DNA of 21,587 nt from NCBI GenBank assembly GCA_035286585.1, contig DATEDC010000235.1, positions 1 to 21,587 of the forward strand, written 5' to 3'. This document shows positions 14,218 through 21,587 of the stretch, in pieces. A program made the position numbers and the translations under genes. The first letter of the stretch is position 1. Each line of letters opens with the position of its first letter. The DNA is from DSOS01 sp035286585 (GTDB taxonomy: Bacteria > Chloroflexota > Anaerolineae > Anaerolineales > UBA4823). The notes below the pieces were generated by a model, which was not told the origin of the DNA, did no database searches, and saw only the letters and a list, made by a program, of their open reading frames with translations.

Positions 14218-16443
14218 ATGGAGCATCACGATCATAACCATGCAGAGCGCCATGCTCACACCCAGCCTTCAGGGGAGGCTGAAGTTGCAGGCCAGGGCGC
14301 TCACGCCCATCACGACCTGCCAGAGTCAGCCGGGCACGCAGCCCACGCCAGTCACACCACCCATGAAGGGCATGCCGGGCATGGGGCAAGCCCCACCGCC
14401 GCCAGCGCTCAGCCAATGCCTGGGAAGGTCGCCGCAGGTCATGAAGACCATGCTGCCCACGTCGATCACACCGGGCACGAGGCGATGTTCCGCCAGCGTT
14501 TTTGGGCCTCCCTGGCGCTTTCTATCCCCGTGCTCCTCTATAGCCCGATGATCCAGGAATGGTTGAACTTCACAATGCCGGTGTTCTCCGGCAGCCAGTT
14601 GATCACGCCGCTTTTCTCGGTTATCGTCTTCTCTTACGGGGGTGTTCCCTTCCTGCAGATGGCCCGCCCGGAGCTCAAAAACCGCCGTCCAGGGATGATG
14701 ACCCTGATCTCCCTGGCGATCTCGGTGGCGTTTGTATACAGCCTGGCTGCTTTATTTCTGCCTAACGAAGACTCCTTCTTCTGGGAGCTGGTCACCCTGA
14801 TCGATATCATGCTCCTCGGTCACTGGCTGGAGATGCGCTCCGTCCGCCAGGCCTCCGGCGCCCTCAACGAGCTGGCTAAGTTGATGCCCGATACCGCCGA
14901 ACGTATTCGCGCCGATGGCAGCCTTGAGCAGGTTCCCGTGCGGCAACTGGACAATCATGACCTGATCTTGGTGCGCCCGGGCGCCAGCATCCCCGCCGAT
15001 GGGCAGGTGGAAGAAGGCGAGTCGGATGTCAATGAAGCCATGCTCACCGGCGAGTCCAGGCCGGTGAAGAAGTCTCCCGGAGGGCAGGTCATCGCCGGGT
15101 CGATCAACGGCGACGGCAGCTTGAGGGTGCGGGTCACTGCCACCGGCGATCAGACTGCCCTGGCAGGCATCATGCGCCTGGTGGAGCAGGCTCAGCAGAG
15201 CAAGTCCAACACCCAGATCCTGGCCGATAAAGCCGCCGGCTGGCTGTTCTATATCGCCCTGGGCGTGGCGGCGATTACCGCCGTCGCCTGGCTCATCGCG
15301 GTGGGATTCAACGTCGAGGTGATCGCCCGGGTGGCCACCGTGCTGGTGATCGCCTGCCCGCACGCATTAGGCCTGGCTGTGCCCCTGGTGGTAGCCATCA
15401 CCACCGCCATGGGCGCGCAGAATGGCATCCTGGTGCGCGACCGGCTGGCGCTCGAGCAGGCCCGGGAGATCGATACCGTTATCTTCGATAAAACCGGCAC
15501 CCTTACCAGGGGCGAGTTCGGCGTGGTGGCGATCAAGACTGCGGACGGCTGGCAGGCTGACCAGGCCCTGGCTTTGGCGGCAGCGGTTGAAGGCGACTCG
15601 GAGCACACCATTGCCCGCGGGGTGCGCAAATCCGCCGAAGAGCGAGGGCTTTCACTACCCAAAGTCTCTGATTTCGAAGCCATCAAAGGTCGCGGCGTGC
15701 GCGCGGTAAGGGATGGTCAGCAGGTCTATGTGGGCGGCCCACGCCTGCTGGAGATGCTCGCATTGAATCCCCCGGATGAGATCGCCAGCTTCGAGCGTGA
15801 AGCCAGTCTTAAGGGACAAAGCGTGGTCAACCTGGTGCAGGTGGGTTCGAACGGCAGCCAGGTGGTGGCGGCGTTCGCCCTGGCGGATGTCATCCGCCCG
15901 GAGAGCAGGCAGGCGATCGATAAATTGCACGAGTTAGGCGTAGAAGTGGCGATGTTGACCGGCGATAGCCAGGCGGTGGCGAAAGCCGTCGCTGAAGAGC
16001 TGGGCATCGACACCTACTTCGCCGAGGTGCTCCCCGAGCACAAAGACCAGAAGGTGGCTGAACTGCAGAAGCAGGGCAGGCGGGTCGCTATGGTGGGCGA
16101 TGGGGTCAACGACGCCCCCGCCCTGACCCGCGCCGACGTGGGCATCGCCATTGGCGGCGGCACCGATGTGGCCATCGAATCGGCCGGCATTATCCTGGTC
16201 AAAAGCAACCCTCTGGACGTAGTCAAGATCTTCAATCTCAGCCGTGCCAGCTACCGCAAGATGATCGAGAATCTGATCTGGGCCACGGGTTACAACGTGG
16301 TGGCCCTGCCGCTGGCCGCAGGGATACTCGCGCCGATCGGCGTGCTGCTTTCACCGGCGGTGGGCGCGTTGTTCATGTCGCTCAGCACGGTTATCGTCGC
16401 CATCAACGCCCAATTTCTGCGCCGCCACAGCCTGGCCGGTTAA
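14218..16443 (+). CDS. copB: CopB-type P1B-3 copper-transporting ATPase with His-rich N-terminus
   Basis: Heavy-metal P-type ATPase of 741 residues that exports copper (Cu(II)/Cu(I)) or silver across the cytoplasmic membrane. Residues 1-87 form a soluble extension with 20 histidines and no CxxC heavy-metal-associated domain. The P1B-3 signature is complete: CPH in TM6 (C380-P381-H382), ATGYNVVALP in TM7 and MSLSTVIVAIN in TM8. Catalytic motifs: TGES (E279, actuator), DKTGT (D424 phosphorylated), GDGVND (D628, N631, D632). The nucleotide-domain SEHP motif reads SEHT (H463, T464). GGAGG lies 7 nt before the ATG. A SHOCT protein precedes it; no copper-sensing regulator (CsoR/CopY) is seen nearby. 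The upstream gap has no clear promoter. The symbol follows the subgroup. Confidence 0.94.
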   Translation: MEHHDHNHAERHAHTQPSGEAEVAGQGAHAHHDLPESAGHAAHASHTTHEGHAGHGASPTAASAQPMPGKVAAGHEDHAAHVDHTGHEAMFRQRFWASLALSIPVLLYSPMIQEWLNFTMPVFSGSQLITPLFSVIVFSYGGVPFLQMARPELKNRRPGMMTLISLAISVAFVYSLAALFLPNEDSFFWELVTLIDIMLLGHWLEMRSVRQASGALNELAKLMPDTAERIRADGSLEQVPVRQLDNHDLILVRPGASIPADGQVEEGESDVNEAMLTGESRPVKKSPGGQVIAGSINGDGSLRVRVTATGDQTALAGIMRLVEQAQQSKSNTQILADKAAGWLFYIALGVAAITAVAWLIAVGFNVEVIARVATVLVIACPHALGLAVPLVVAITTAMGAQNGILVRDRLALEQAREIDTVIFDKTGTLTRGEFGVVAIKTADGWQADQALALAAAVEGDSEHTIARGVRKSAEERGLSLPKVSDFEAIKGRGVRAVRDGQQVYVGGPRLLEMLALNPPDEIASFEREASLKGQSVVNLVQVGSNGSQVVAAFALADVIRPESRQAIDKLHELGVEVAMLTGDSQAVAKAVAEELGIDTYFAEVLPEHKDQKVAELQKQGRRVAMVGDGVNDAPALTRADVGIAIGGGTDVAIESAGIILVKSNPLDVVKIFNLSRASYRKMIENLIWATGYNVVALPLAAGILAPIGVLLSPAVGALFMSLSTVIVAINAQFLRRHSLAG

Positions 16444-16567
16444 GCTGGCTTCCCGAAGCAACTCAACCCCAGCCGCATTCGGCTCGGATACCGGATTGGA
16501 TGCTCCCAGTTGATCTGACGGGGAGAAATTGGATGATAGAGGGATATACAGCATAATTGGAGGTTTT

Positions 16568-16585
16568 ATGCTACAATCCGTCTAA
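16568..16585 (+). other. Possible 5-codon leader ORF before the ATPase gene
   Basis: ATG-CTA-CAA-TCC-GTC-TAA is preceded by a good ribosome site, GGAGG at 16559-16563, and its stop lies at the start of the inverted repeat 16582-16620. A leader-peptide role is only suggested by this arrangement. The larger ATPase frame is also open through here, so the SD could serve another start. Confidence 0.25.
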
Positions 16586-16620
16586 GGAAATCATGATTAT
16601 CATAACCTGGATTTCCTTAG
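16582..16620. repeat. 11-bp perfect inverted repeat with inner dyad
   Basis: CTAAGGAAATC (16582-16592) and GATTTCCTTAG (16610-16620) are exact complements across 17 nt. The loop begins with a second small dyad ATGAT-T-ATCAT (16593-16603). It ends just before the AGGAG of the ATPase gene and could be an operator or an RNA hairpin that masks the ribosome site. Confidence 0.6.
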
Positions 16621-16634
16621 GTAGGAGAATGCTC

Positions 16635-18023
16635 GTGTTCGTCAACCGAGTAGCTGAACTTAACCTTTTGGAGAAGCTATATGCCTCTGGAAAAGAGGAG
16701 TTCTTCGTTCTGTATGGACGCCGGCGGGTCGGCAAAACTGAGTTGCTGGCGCACTTCTGTGAGGGAAAACGGGCGATTTTCTTCGTCTCCGATTTAGGCT
16801 CGGAAGTATCCCTGCGCACAGCCCTCTCCAGTGCGGTCAACGCGGCCCTGTTTGGCTTCGACCAGATCAGTGCGGTATATGCATCCTGGGAAGATTTATT
16901 TCAGGCACTGGGGCGGGCGGGGCAATCAGAACGTCTAGTGGTGGTGTTGGATGAATTTCCCTACCTGGTTAGCGCCCACCCTCCTGTAGTCAGCATCCTG
17001 CAACGAGTATGGGATCAGACCCTAAAAAACAGCCAGGTCATGCTGATCTTGTGCGGTTCCTACATCGGCATGATGGAAGAGACGGTTCTTGGCTACCAGG
17101 CTCCGCTCTATGGACGTCGGACGGCTCAGTTTCTGCTTGAACCGTTCCAATTTCGGGATGCTCGCTCCTTTTTCCAAAGTTATTCCCTGGAAGACCAGGT
17201 GCGTGCATATGCGGTTTATGGTGGAACGCCAGCCTATTTGCAAACCCTGCAGGTGAATGCTTCTCTGGCGCAGAACATCCAAGATGGTATCCTGACGCGG
17301 GGTTCATTTTTGTATGACGAGGTGCGTTTTGTCCTGCAGCAAGAATTGCGCGAGCCGCGTAACTACTTTGCCATCTTGCAGGCTATCGCGGCCGGGAAAA
17401 CCCGCTTGAACGAAATCAGGAGCGCCACTGGAATCGAAGGTGCGACTTCTTATCTGGATACCTTGCAGCAACTTCACCTGGTAGAGCGCCGCGTCCCGGT
17501 GACTGAGAAGCAGCCTCAAAAAAGCCGCCGCGGGATTTATCGCCTGCGAGATCCTTATCTGCGTTTCTGGTTTCGCTATGTACACCCCAACCGTTCGCAG
17601 CTCGAGCGCGGCGGCGCGCAGATCATCCTGAATAATCAGGTGCTGCAGCAGCTTGATTTATTCACTGGCCTTGCGTTTGAGGAAATTTGCCAGCAATTTT
17701 TGTGGTCAGCAGAGCTATCTGGGGAATTCCCCTTAACCCCGCTAAATATTGGCAACTGGTGGAACGCTAATGAGGAGATTGATTTGGTGGTGCTGGGGGA
17801 GGATAGCGCTATGCTGGTAGAATGTAAATGGGCCAGCAGACCTGTGGGCAACGACATTCTGGCAAACCTGGAACGCAAGGCTAGCTTGATCCTGCCCGAA
17901 TTGGACGACCGCCGGGTATGTTTTGGCCTGTGTTCTCGCTCTGGGTTTACCAGCCAACTGATCCAGGATGCACAGGCGCGTGTAGATGTAATGCTGTTCG
18001 ATCTGCCAGCGATCATAGGGTGA
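16635..18023 (+). CDS. AAA-type ATPase (ATPase_2) with C-terminal DUF234 nuclease-like domain
   Basis: Soluble protein of 462 residues in the archaeal-type ATPase/DUF234 family. Walker A is YGRRRVGKTELL (K34) and Walker B is VVVLDEFPYL (D106, E107). The sensor-like LILCGSYIGMME follows, then a winged-helix-like middle (about 240-300), YRLRDPYLRFWFRY (about 303-316), and a C-terminal segment with EIDLVV (D383) and VECKW (E396, K398), the D...ExK pattern of a restriction-endonuclease fold. The function of this family is not established. The start is uncertain: GTG 16635 (MFVNRVAELN) fits the family and is 7 nt from AGGAG; ATG 16629 and ATG 16593 are in-frame alternatives. Base composition looks slightly AT-richer than the neighbouring copB. 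Confidence 0.85.
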   Translation: MFVNRVAELNLLEKLYASGKEEFFVLYGRRRVGKTELLAHFCEGKRAIFFVSDLGSEVSLRTALSSAVNAALFGFDQISAVYASWEDLFQALGRAGQSERLVVVLDEFPYLVSAHPPVVSILQRVWDQTLKNSQVMLILCGSYIGMMEETVLGYQAPLYGRRTAQFLLEPFQFRDARSFFQSYSLEDQVRAYAVYGGTPAYLQTLQVNASLAQNIQDGILTRGSFLYDEVRFVLQQELREPRNYFAILQAIAAGKTRLNEIRSATGIEGATSYLDTLQQLHLVERRVPVTEKQPQKSRRGIYRLRDPYLRFWFRYVHPNRSQLERGGAQIILNNQVLQQLDLFTGLAFEEICQQFLWSAELSGEFPLTPLNIGNWWNANEEIDLVVLGEDSAMLVECKWASRPVGNDILANLERKASLILPELDDRRVCFGLCSRSGFTSQLIQDAQARVDVMLFDLPAIIG

Positions 18024-18024
18024 G

Positions 18025-18098
18025 TGTACCCGCATAGATTGCCGAGTTATGTTCACAGGCAGGTGTAAGGCAGCCAAATTGCCTGTATGGGTACAGGC
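18025..18098 (+). repeat. Nested inverted repeats between the ATPase and response regulator genes
   Basis: ACAGGCA (18055-18061) pairs with TGCCTGT (18080-18086). GCCTGTA (18081-18087) also pairs with TACAGGC (18092-18098). TGTACCC (18025-18031) pairs with GGGTACA (18089-18095). These share strands, so alternative folds are possible. Any one may be an operator or a weak terminator; there is no U-tract. Confidence 0.4.
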
Positions 18099-18131
18099 CA
18101 GATGGCGCGGCGGCGTTGCTTTCTTTTCGCC

Positions 18132-18137
18132 TATAAT
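18132..18137 (+). promoter_or_regulatory. Likely -10 element for the two-component genes
   Basis: TATAAT lies 23 bp before the ATG at 18161, with AAAAGGGAAGAAC between as ribosome site. No -35 match is found at 16-18 bp, so activation by a regulator is possible. Confidence 0.4.
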
Positions 18138-18160
18138 TCGCTTGAAAAGGGAAGAACTAT

Positions 18161-18829
18161 ATGTCCTCAAAAACAATCCGAGTTATCTTAGCTGACGACC
18201 ATGCGGTAGTACGGGCTGGAATCCGCCAATTTCTGGAACACGCAGGCGATATCCAGGTCGTGGCAGAAGCATCGGATGGTGTGCAAGCGCAGCGCCTTAT
18301 CGAGCAACATCTTCCCGACGTGGCTGTTTTGGATATCCAGATGCCCCAGGCCAGCGGCATCGAAGTCACCCGCTGGGTGCGCAGCCATCACCGCAATGTG
18401 GGGGTCCTGGTGTTGACCGCATACGACGATGATCCCTATGTGCTGGCTGTGCTGCAAGCCGGGGCTAACGGATACGTGCTTAAAACCGCCTCACCCGTTG
18501 AAATCATTCAAGCGGTGAGAGATGTGAATGCGGGGAAATCGGCGCTCGACCCGGCTGTAACGCAGAAGGTCATGGCTCAAATCATCAGGCAAAAATCCAC
18601 CCAGCTCGTCGAAGAGCTGACTGACCGGGAGCTGGAGGTGCTTTCCCTTGCGGGACGGGGATATACCAACAAAGCCATAGGCGCTTATTTAGGAATCAGC
18701 GATCGAACAGTTCAGGGACACCTTGCCCGTATTTTCAGCAAATTACAGGCCTCAAGCCGCACAGAAGCGGTCATGCGCGCGGTGTCTTTAGGTTGGCTGC
18801 CTCCGGATCTGGTTGAACCTCCGGCGTAA
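18161..18829 (+). CDS. NarL/FixJ-type response regulator
   Basis: DNA-binding response regulator of 222 residues. The receiver domain (about 5-120) has the acidic pair D12/D13 in LADDHAVVR, phospho-acceptor D58 in AVLDIQMP, T86 in VLTAYD and K108 in YVLKTAS. A LuxR-type helix-turn-helix (about 150-215) contains LTDRELEVLSLAGRGYTNKAI and the recognition region SDRTVQGHLARIFSKL. Phosphorylation by the adjacent kinase should promote dimerisation and target binding. The kinase begins 3 bp after the stop (TAAGGAATG), so the pair is surely co-expressed. The targets are unknown; candidates are its own promoter and the downstream PLP enzyme. Confidence 0.93.
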   Translation: MSSKTIRVILADDHAVVRAGIRQFLEHAGDIQVVAEASDGVQAQRLIEQHLPDVAVLDIQMPQASGIEVTRWVRSHHRNVGVLVLTAYDDDPYVLAVLQAGANGYVLKTASPVEIIQAVRDVNAGKSALDPAVTQKVMAQIIRQKSTQLVEELTDRELEVLSLAGRGYTNKAIGAYLGISDRTVQGHLARIFSKLQASSRTEAVMRAVSLGWLPPDLVEPPA

Positions 18830-18832
18830 GGA

Positions 18833-20572
18833 ATGAGCGGGAAAATCGTGCCTTCACGTTTCTCCTGGCGCGGTCTGACGCCGCAACTGTTTGCGCTCGT
18901 CATCTTACCTCTCACCCTGCTGTTACTATTGATCACCTTCGGTGGTTTGCGGCTCCATCAGTTGTCGATGCGCAATCTGGTGGGTGAACGGGACGTTCGT
19001 TCCGCTCGTGCGGCTGCTAACGCTCTCTCCGAACAACTCAAGCATCGCAAGTCTGCCATCCAGAGTCTGGCTCTGCGCTCTCCATCTGACTCATCCCGGG
19101 AAAGCCTGGCAAATATCCTGGAAGAATCAAGCCATTTGCTCCCTGATTTCGATAAAGGCCTGGCTTTCTACAGTCGCCAATTTGATTTGCTCGAGTACGT
19201 TGGAGATAGCTCTTTTTGGCAGAGTTTTGATATTAAGTCCGCTCAATTTCAGAAGAAAATAGCAGGGACGAATGATGCCGTGAAATTCCTCACGGTCTCA
19301 TCCCCCTCCGGTATTCCAGTTATGCTCGTGGTTTCCGCTCCGAAATCTGACAATCTGATCGCTGCAGGCGCCTTCTCACCCGATCTTTTGATCGCAACGG
19401 CATTGACAGACGTTTTCAATCCATCGAGCGCAGGTTTCGCTTTTGTTATCGATCAGGACAAACGATTACTCTACCAGCTTGGAGAGCGGACGAATCCAGA
19501 GGAAGACCTCCCCAGCCATCCGGGCGTGGCTGAAGCGCTAAACGGCGCCAGCGGCTCTACGTATGTGCAGATCGAGGGTGGCGAGCACGTCGTAGCATAC
19601 AGCCCTATCGAGACAGTCGGCTGGGCTTTGGTCATTGATGAGCCATGGGACATTGTTGCCAGCCCGTTGCTACGTCTTACGGAATTCGCCCCCCTTGTGT
19701 TGATCCCGGTTTTGCTGCTGGCGCTGGTGGCGCTCTGGTTTGGGACGAATCGGATCGTGCAGCCCCTGCGCTCTCTGGAGGAGAAAGCCTCCGCGTTGGG
19801 GTGGGGTGACTTCGACGCCATTGAAGCGCCGGTCGGTGGAGTGGCTGAAATTCGCCGCCTGCAAGCGGAATTGATTCATTTGTCGCAGAAAGTAAAAGCC
19901 GCGCAGCAGGGTCTGCGCGGTTATATCGGCGTTATGACCCGTGGGTTAGAGGAGGAGCGGCGCCGGCTGGCGCGCGAACTTCACGACGATACGCTCCAGT
20001 CGCTCATTGCGCTCAACCAGCGTGTACAACTTGCCCACCTGTCAACGAACGGCGCCCCCGAAATTCGCCAAACTCTGGAAGAGATACAAACGATCACCGA
20101 AAGCACCATTCAAGATTTGCGCCGCCTTACCAGGGCTTTGAGACCTATTTACCTGGAGGACCTGGGCTTGGTGGCGGCTGTGGAAATGCTCGTGCGTGAG
20201 ACACAGCAATCACACGGATTGGAAGTACGATTTCAGTGCGCTGGGGTTGAAAAACGCCTCACCGAGGAAGAGGAATTGGCATTGTACCGGATGGTGCAAG
20301 AGGCATTGAGCAACGTTGTCCGCCACGCGGACGCCAGGCAGGCATCGGTCAATATTACCTTTTCCCCCACGCTTTTCATGATAGAGGTAGCCGACGACGG
20401 TAAGGGATTCGCTGTGCCTGATAGCCCGTCTGCATTCGCGCCGGAGGGTCATTACGGTCTGCTGGGTTTGTTCGAGCGAGCGGAGCTGATCGGAGCCAAA
20501 CTGGAAATTCACTCGGAGCAGGGTAAAGGCACTCGAATCATTGTAACTCTAGCGGATAAAAGAAAAGGGTAA
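18833..20572 (+). CDS. Sensor histidine kinase (Cache-like sensor, HAMP, HisKA_3)
   Basis: Membrane sensor kinase of 579 residues. Two TM helices (about 17-40 and 283-303) flank an extracytoplasmic region of about 240 residues with a Cache-like layout (VVSAPKSDNLIAAGAFSP; VAYSPIETVGWALVIDEPW). A HAMP-type linker (about 304-355) leads to HisKA_3 with the phosphorylated H384 in LARELHDDTLQSL. The HATPase domain has N494 in EALSNVVRHAD, D521/D522 in ADDGKGF and a G2 motif in YGLLGLFERAEL. This class pairs with NarL-type regulators, matching the gene before it. The ligand is unknown; Cache domains generally bind small metabolites. TAAGGA before the ATG serves as both stop and ribosome site. The next gene starts 13 bp after its stop. 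Confidence 0.92.
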   Translation: MSGKIVPSRFSWRGLTPQLFALVILPLTLLLLLITFGGLRLHQLSMRNLVGERDVRSARAAANALSEQLKHRKSAIQSLALRSPSDSSRESLANILEESSHLLPDFDKGLAFYSRQFDLLEYVGDSSFWQSFDIKSAQFQKKIAGTNDAVKFLTVSSPSGIPVMLVVSAPKSDNLIAAGAFSPDLLIATALTDVFNPSSAGFAFVIDQDKRLLYQLGERTNPEEDLPSHPGVAEALNGASGSTYVQIEGGEHVVAYSPIETVGWALVIDEPWDIVASPLLRLTEFAPLVLIPVLLLALVALWFGTNRIVQPLRSLEEKASALGWGDFDAIEAPVGGVAEIRRLQAELIHLSQKVKAAQQGLRGYIGVMTRGLEEERRRLARELHDDTLQSLIALNQRVQLAHLSTNGAPEIRQTLEEIQTITESTIQDLRRLTRALRPIYLEDLGLVAAVEMLVRETQQSHGLEVRFQCAGVEKRLTEEEELALYRMVQEALSNVVRHADARQASVNITFSPTLFMIEVADDGKGFAVPDSPSAFAPEGHYGLLGLFERAELIGAKLEIHSEQGKGTRIIVTLADKRKG

Positions 20573-20585
20573 ATGAGGGCAAATT

Positions 20586-21587
20586 ATGGAGAATGAATAC
20601 CGCTTCGAAACCCTAGCGATCCACGCCGGTCAGCCGCCGGATCCAGCGACCGGGGCAATCATGACGCCGATTTACCAGACTGCCACTTACGTCCAGAGCG
20701 ATGTGGGGGTACACAAAGGCTACGAGTATTCGCGCACGGGAAACCCCACCCGCACGGCGCTGGAAAGCTGTCTTGCAGCCCTGGAGGGCGCCAGGTTTGG
20801 GCTGGCTTTCGCCTCCGGCATGGCTGCCACCGACGCGCTCCTCCGTCTGGTGCAGGCTGGCGAGCACGTGTTGGTTGGAGATGATGTCTACGGCGGCACA
20901 TATCGGCTGTTCGACAAGGTGCTGAAAGACTATGGTTTAGTATTTAGCTACGTCGATCTGGCGGATCTAGATGCCGTGAGGGAGAGCATCAGGCCGGAAA
21001 CACGCCTGCTGTGGCTTGAGACGCCGACCAATCCCCTGCTCAAGGTGGCTGACATCAAAGCGATCAGCGAGCTGGTATCGCGGCTGAATCCACGCCTTCA
21101 GATCGCAGTGGATAACACCTTTGCCACGCCATTTTTACAACAACCGCTGGCCCTGGGCGCCCATTACGTCGTGCACAGCACGACCAAGTATCTCGGCGGA
21201 CATTCCGACGTGGTTGGCGGCGCGATTTTGACCAGTGATCCAGACGCATACCAGCGCTTGAAATTCCTGCAAAATGCCATCGGTGCGGTGCCAGGACCGC
21301 TGGACTGTTGGTTGGTATTGCGCGGCCTCAAAACCCTGGCGGTTCGCATGGAGCGCCATTGCGCCAATGCACACCGGGTGGCTGAATTTCTCTCCAAACA
21401 CCCTGCGGTTGAGCGAGTCTTCTTCCCCGGGCTGCCTGGCGACCACAGCCACGCCGTAGCCGCCCGCCAGATGCGGGACTTTGGAGGCATGGTTTCTTTC
21501 GTTGTCGTAGGAGGCGAGGCTGCGGCGCGCAAAGTAGTGACGGGCACCCGAATCTTCGCCCTGGCTGAGTCGCTGGGCGGGGTCGAG
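20586..21587 (+). CDS. Cystathionine gamma-synthase/lyase-type PLP enzyme (3' truncated by window)
   Basis: First 334 residues of a Cys/Met-metabolism PLP-dependent enzyme; no stop is reached and the family is about 380-400 residues, so about 50 residues are missing. Visible signatures: ETLAIHAGQPPDPATGA, PIYQTATYV, YSRTGNPTRTALE (phosphate/substrate binding), FASGMAA, DDVYGGTYRLF, the PLP-contacting D176 in VDNTFATP, and the Schiff-base lysine K201 in HSTTKYLGGHSDVVGG. It could be cystathionine gamma-synthase (O-succinyl- or O-acetyl-homoserine plus cysteine) or cystathionine gamma-lyase; sequence alone does not separate these. GAGGG precedes the ATG, 13 bp after the kinase stop, so it may be co-transcribed with the two-component genes. 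Confidence 0.92.
   Translation, partial: MENEYRFETLAIHAGQPPDPATGAIMTPIYQTATYVQSDVGVHKGYEYSRTGNPTRTALESCLAALEGARFGLAFASGMAATDALLRLVQAGEHVLVGDDVYGGTYRLFDKVLKDYGLVFSYVDLADLDAVRESIRPETRLLWLETPTNPLLKVADIKAISELVSRLNPRLQIAVDNTFATPFLQQPLALGAHYVVHSTTKYLGGHSDVVGGAILTSDPDAYQRLKFLQNAIGAVPGPLDCWLVLRGLKTLAVRMERHCANAHRVAEFLSKHPAVERVFFPGLPGDHSHAVAARQMRDFGGMVSFVVVGGEAAARKVVTGTRIFALAESLGGVE

Noticed and set aside
14114..14551. Plus-strand frame overlapping the start of the copper ATPase
   Set aside because: It is the shifted frame of the His-rich region; the copB start has GGAGG and the protein is complete.
1..21587. CRISPR array, tRNA or rRNA genes
   Set aside because: No regularly spaced repeats, no cloverleaf-like sequence with a TTCRA arm, and no rRNA-like conserved text were seen on either strand.

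Overview
The window looks like a chromosomal fragment of a GC-rich environmental bacterium. The gene set suits the phylum Chloroflexota, most likely the Anaerolineae: DUF1361 and DUF1385 membrane proteins, a DUF2270-DUF2179 fusion, a LysM-M23 lipoprotein, a 7TM-GAF-SpoIIE phosphatase, an ATPase_2-DUF234 protein and a CopB-type ATPase. The phylum is inferred from protein families only, since no rRNA or tRNA is present.

The main discovery is in the first 2.9 kb, which is an integron gene-cassette array. Four short, co-oriented cassettes follow one another: a membrane protein, an antibiotic-monooxygenase-like dimeric alpha+beta barrel protein, a second membrane protein, and a MazG-like nucleotide pyrophosphohydrolase. 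Each is followed by an attC recombination site with R''/R' core boxes and an imperfect inverted repeat; the fourth attC is cut off. The first six bases of each cassette are complementary to the R'' box at the end of the same cassette, exactly in three cases and with one mismatch in the fourth. This is expected of excised circular cassettes and is strong internal proof of the boundaries. Before cassette 1 is an AT-rich stretch (1-106) with a TATAAT box and repeated CAGTATA motifs. It resembles an attI/Pc platform, so an integrase gene may lie just upstream of the window. The array ends abruptly at a half attC fused to a minus-strand RHS/YD-repeat remnant and then a strong hairpin.

From about 3.2 kb the chromosomal backbone begins, nearly all on the plus strand. 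It runs: DUF1361 membrane protein; M20 dipeptidase-type peptidase with a closely coupled DUF1385 (YqhQ-type) protein; an FAD/NAD(P) disulfide oxidoreductase lacking the usual C-terminal His-Glu pair; a multidomain membrane SpoIIE-type phosphatase whose last codons form one arm of its own terminator; an MBL-fold hydrolase; and the DUF2270-DUF2179 fusion. The last meets a minus-strand LysM-M23 lipoprotein tail to tail with 3 bp between them.

From 13.6 kb come a small SHOCT membrane protein, a His-rich CopB-type copper ATPase (P1B-3), and an ATPase with a C-terminal DUF234/PD-(D/E)xK-like domain preceded by a perfect inverted repeat. Then follow a NarL-type response regulator and its histidine kinase (3 bp apart), and the start of a cystathionine gamma-synthase-type PLP enzyme that runs off the right end. 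The intergenic stretches at 2795-3190 and 13892-14217 hold hairpins and mobile-element debris but no supported gene.
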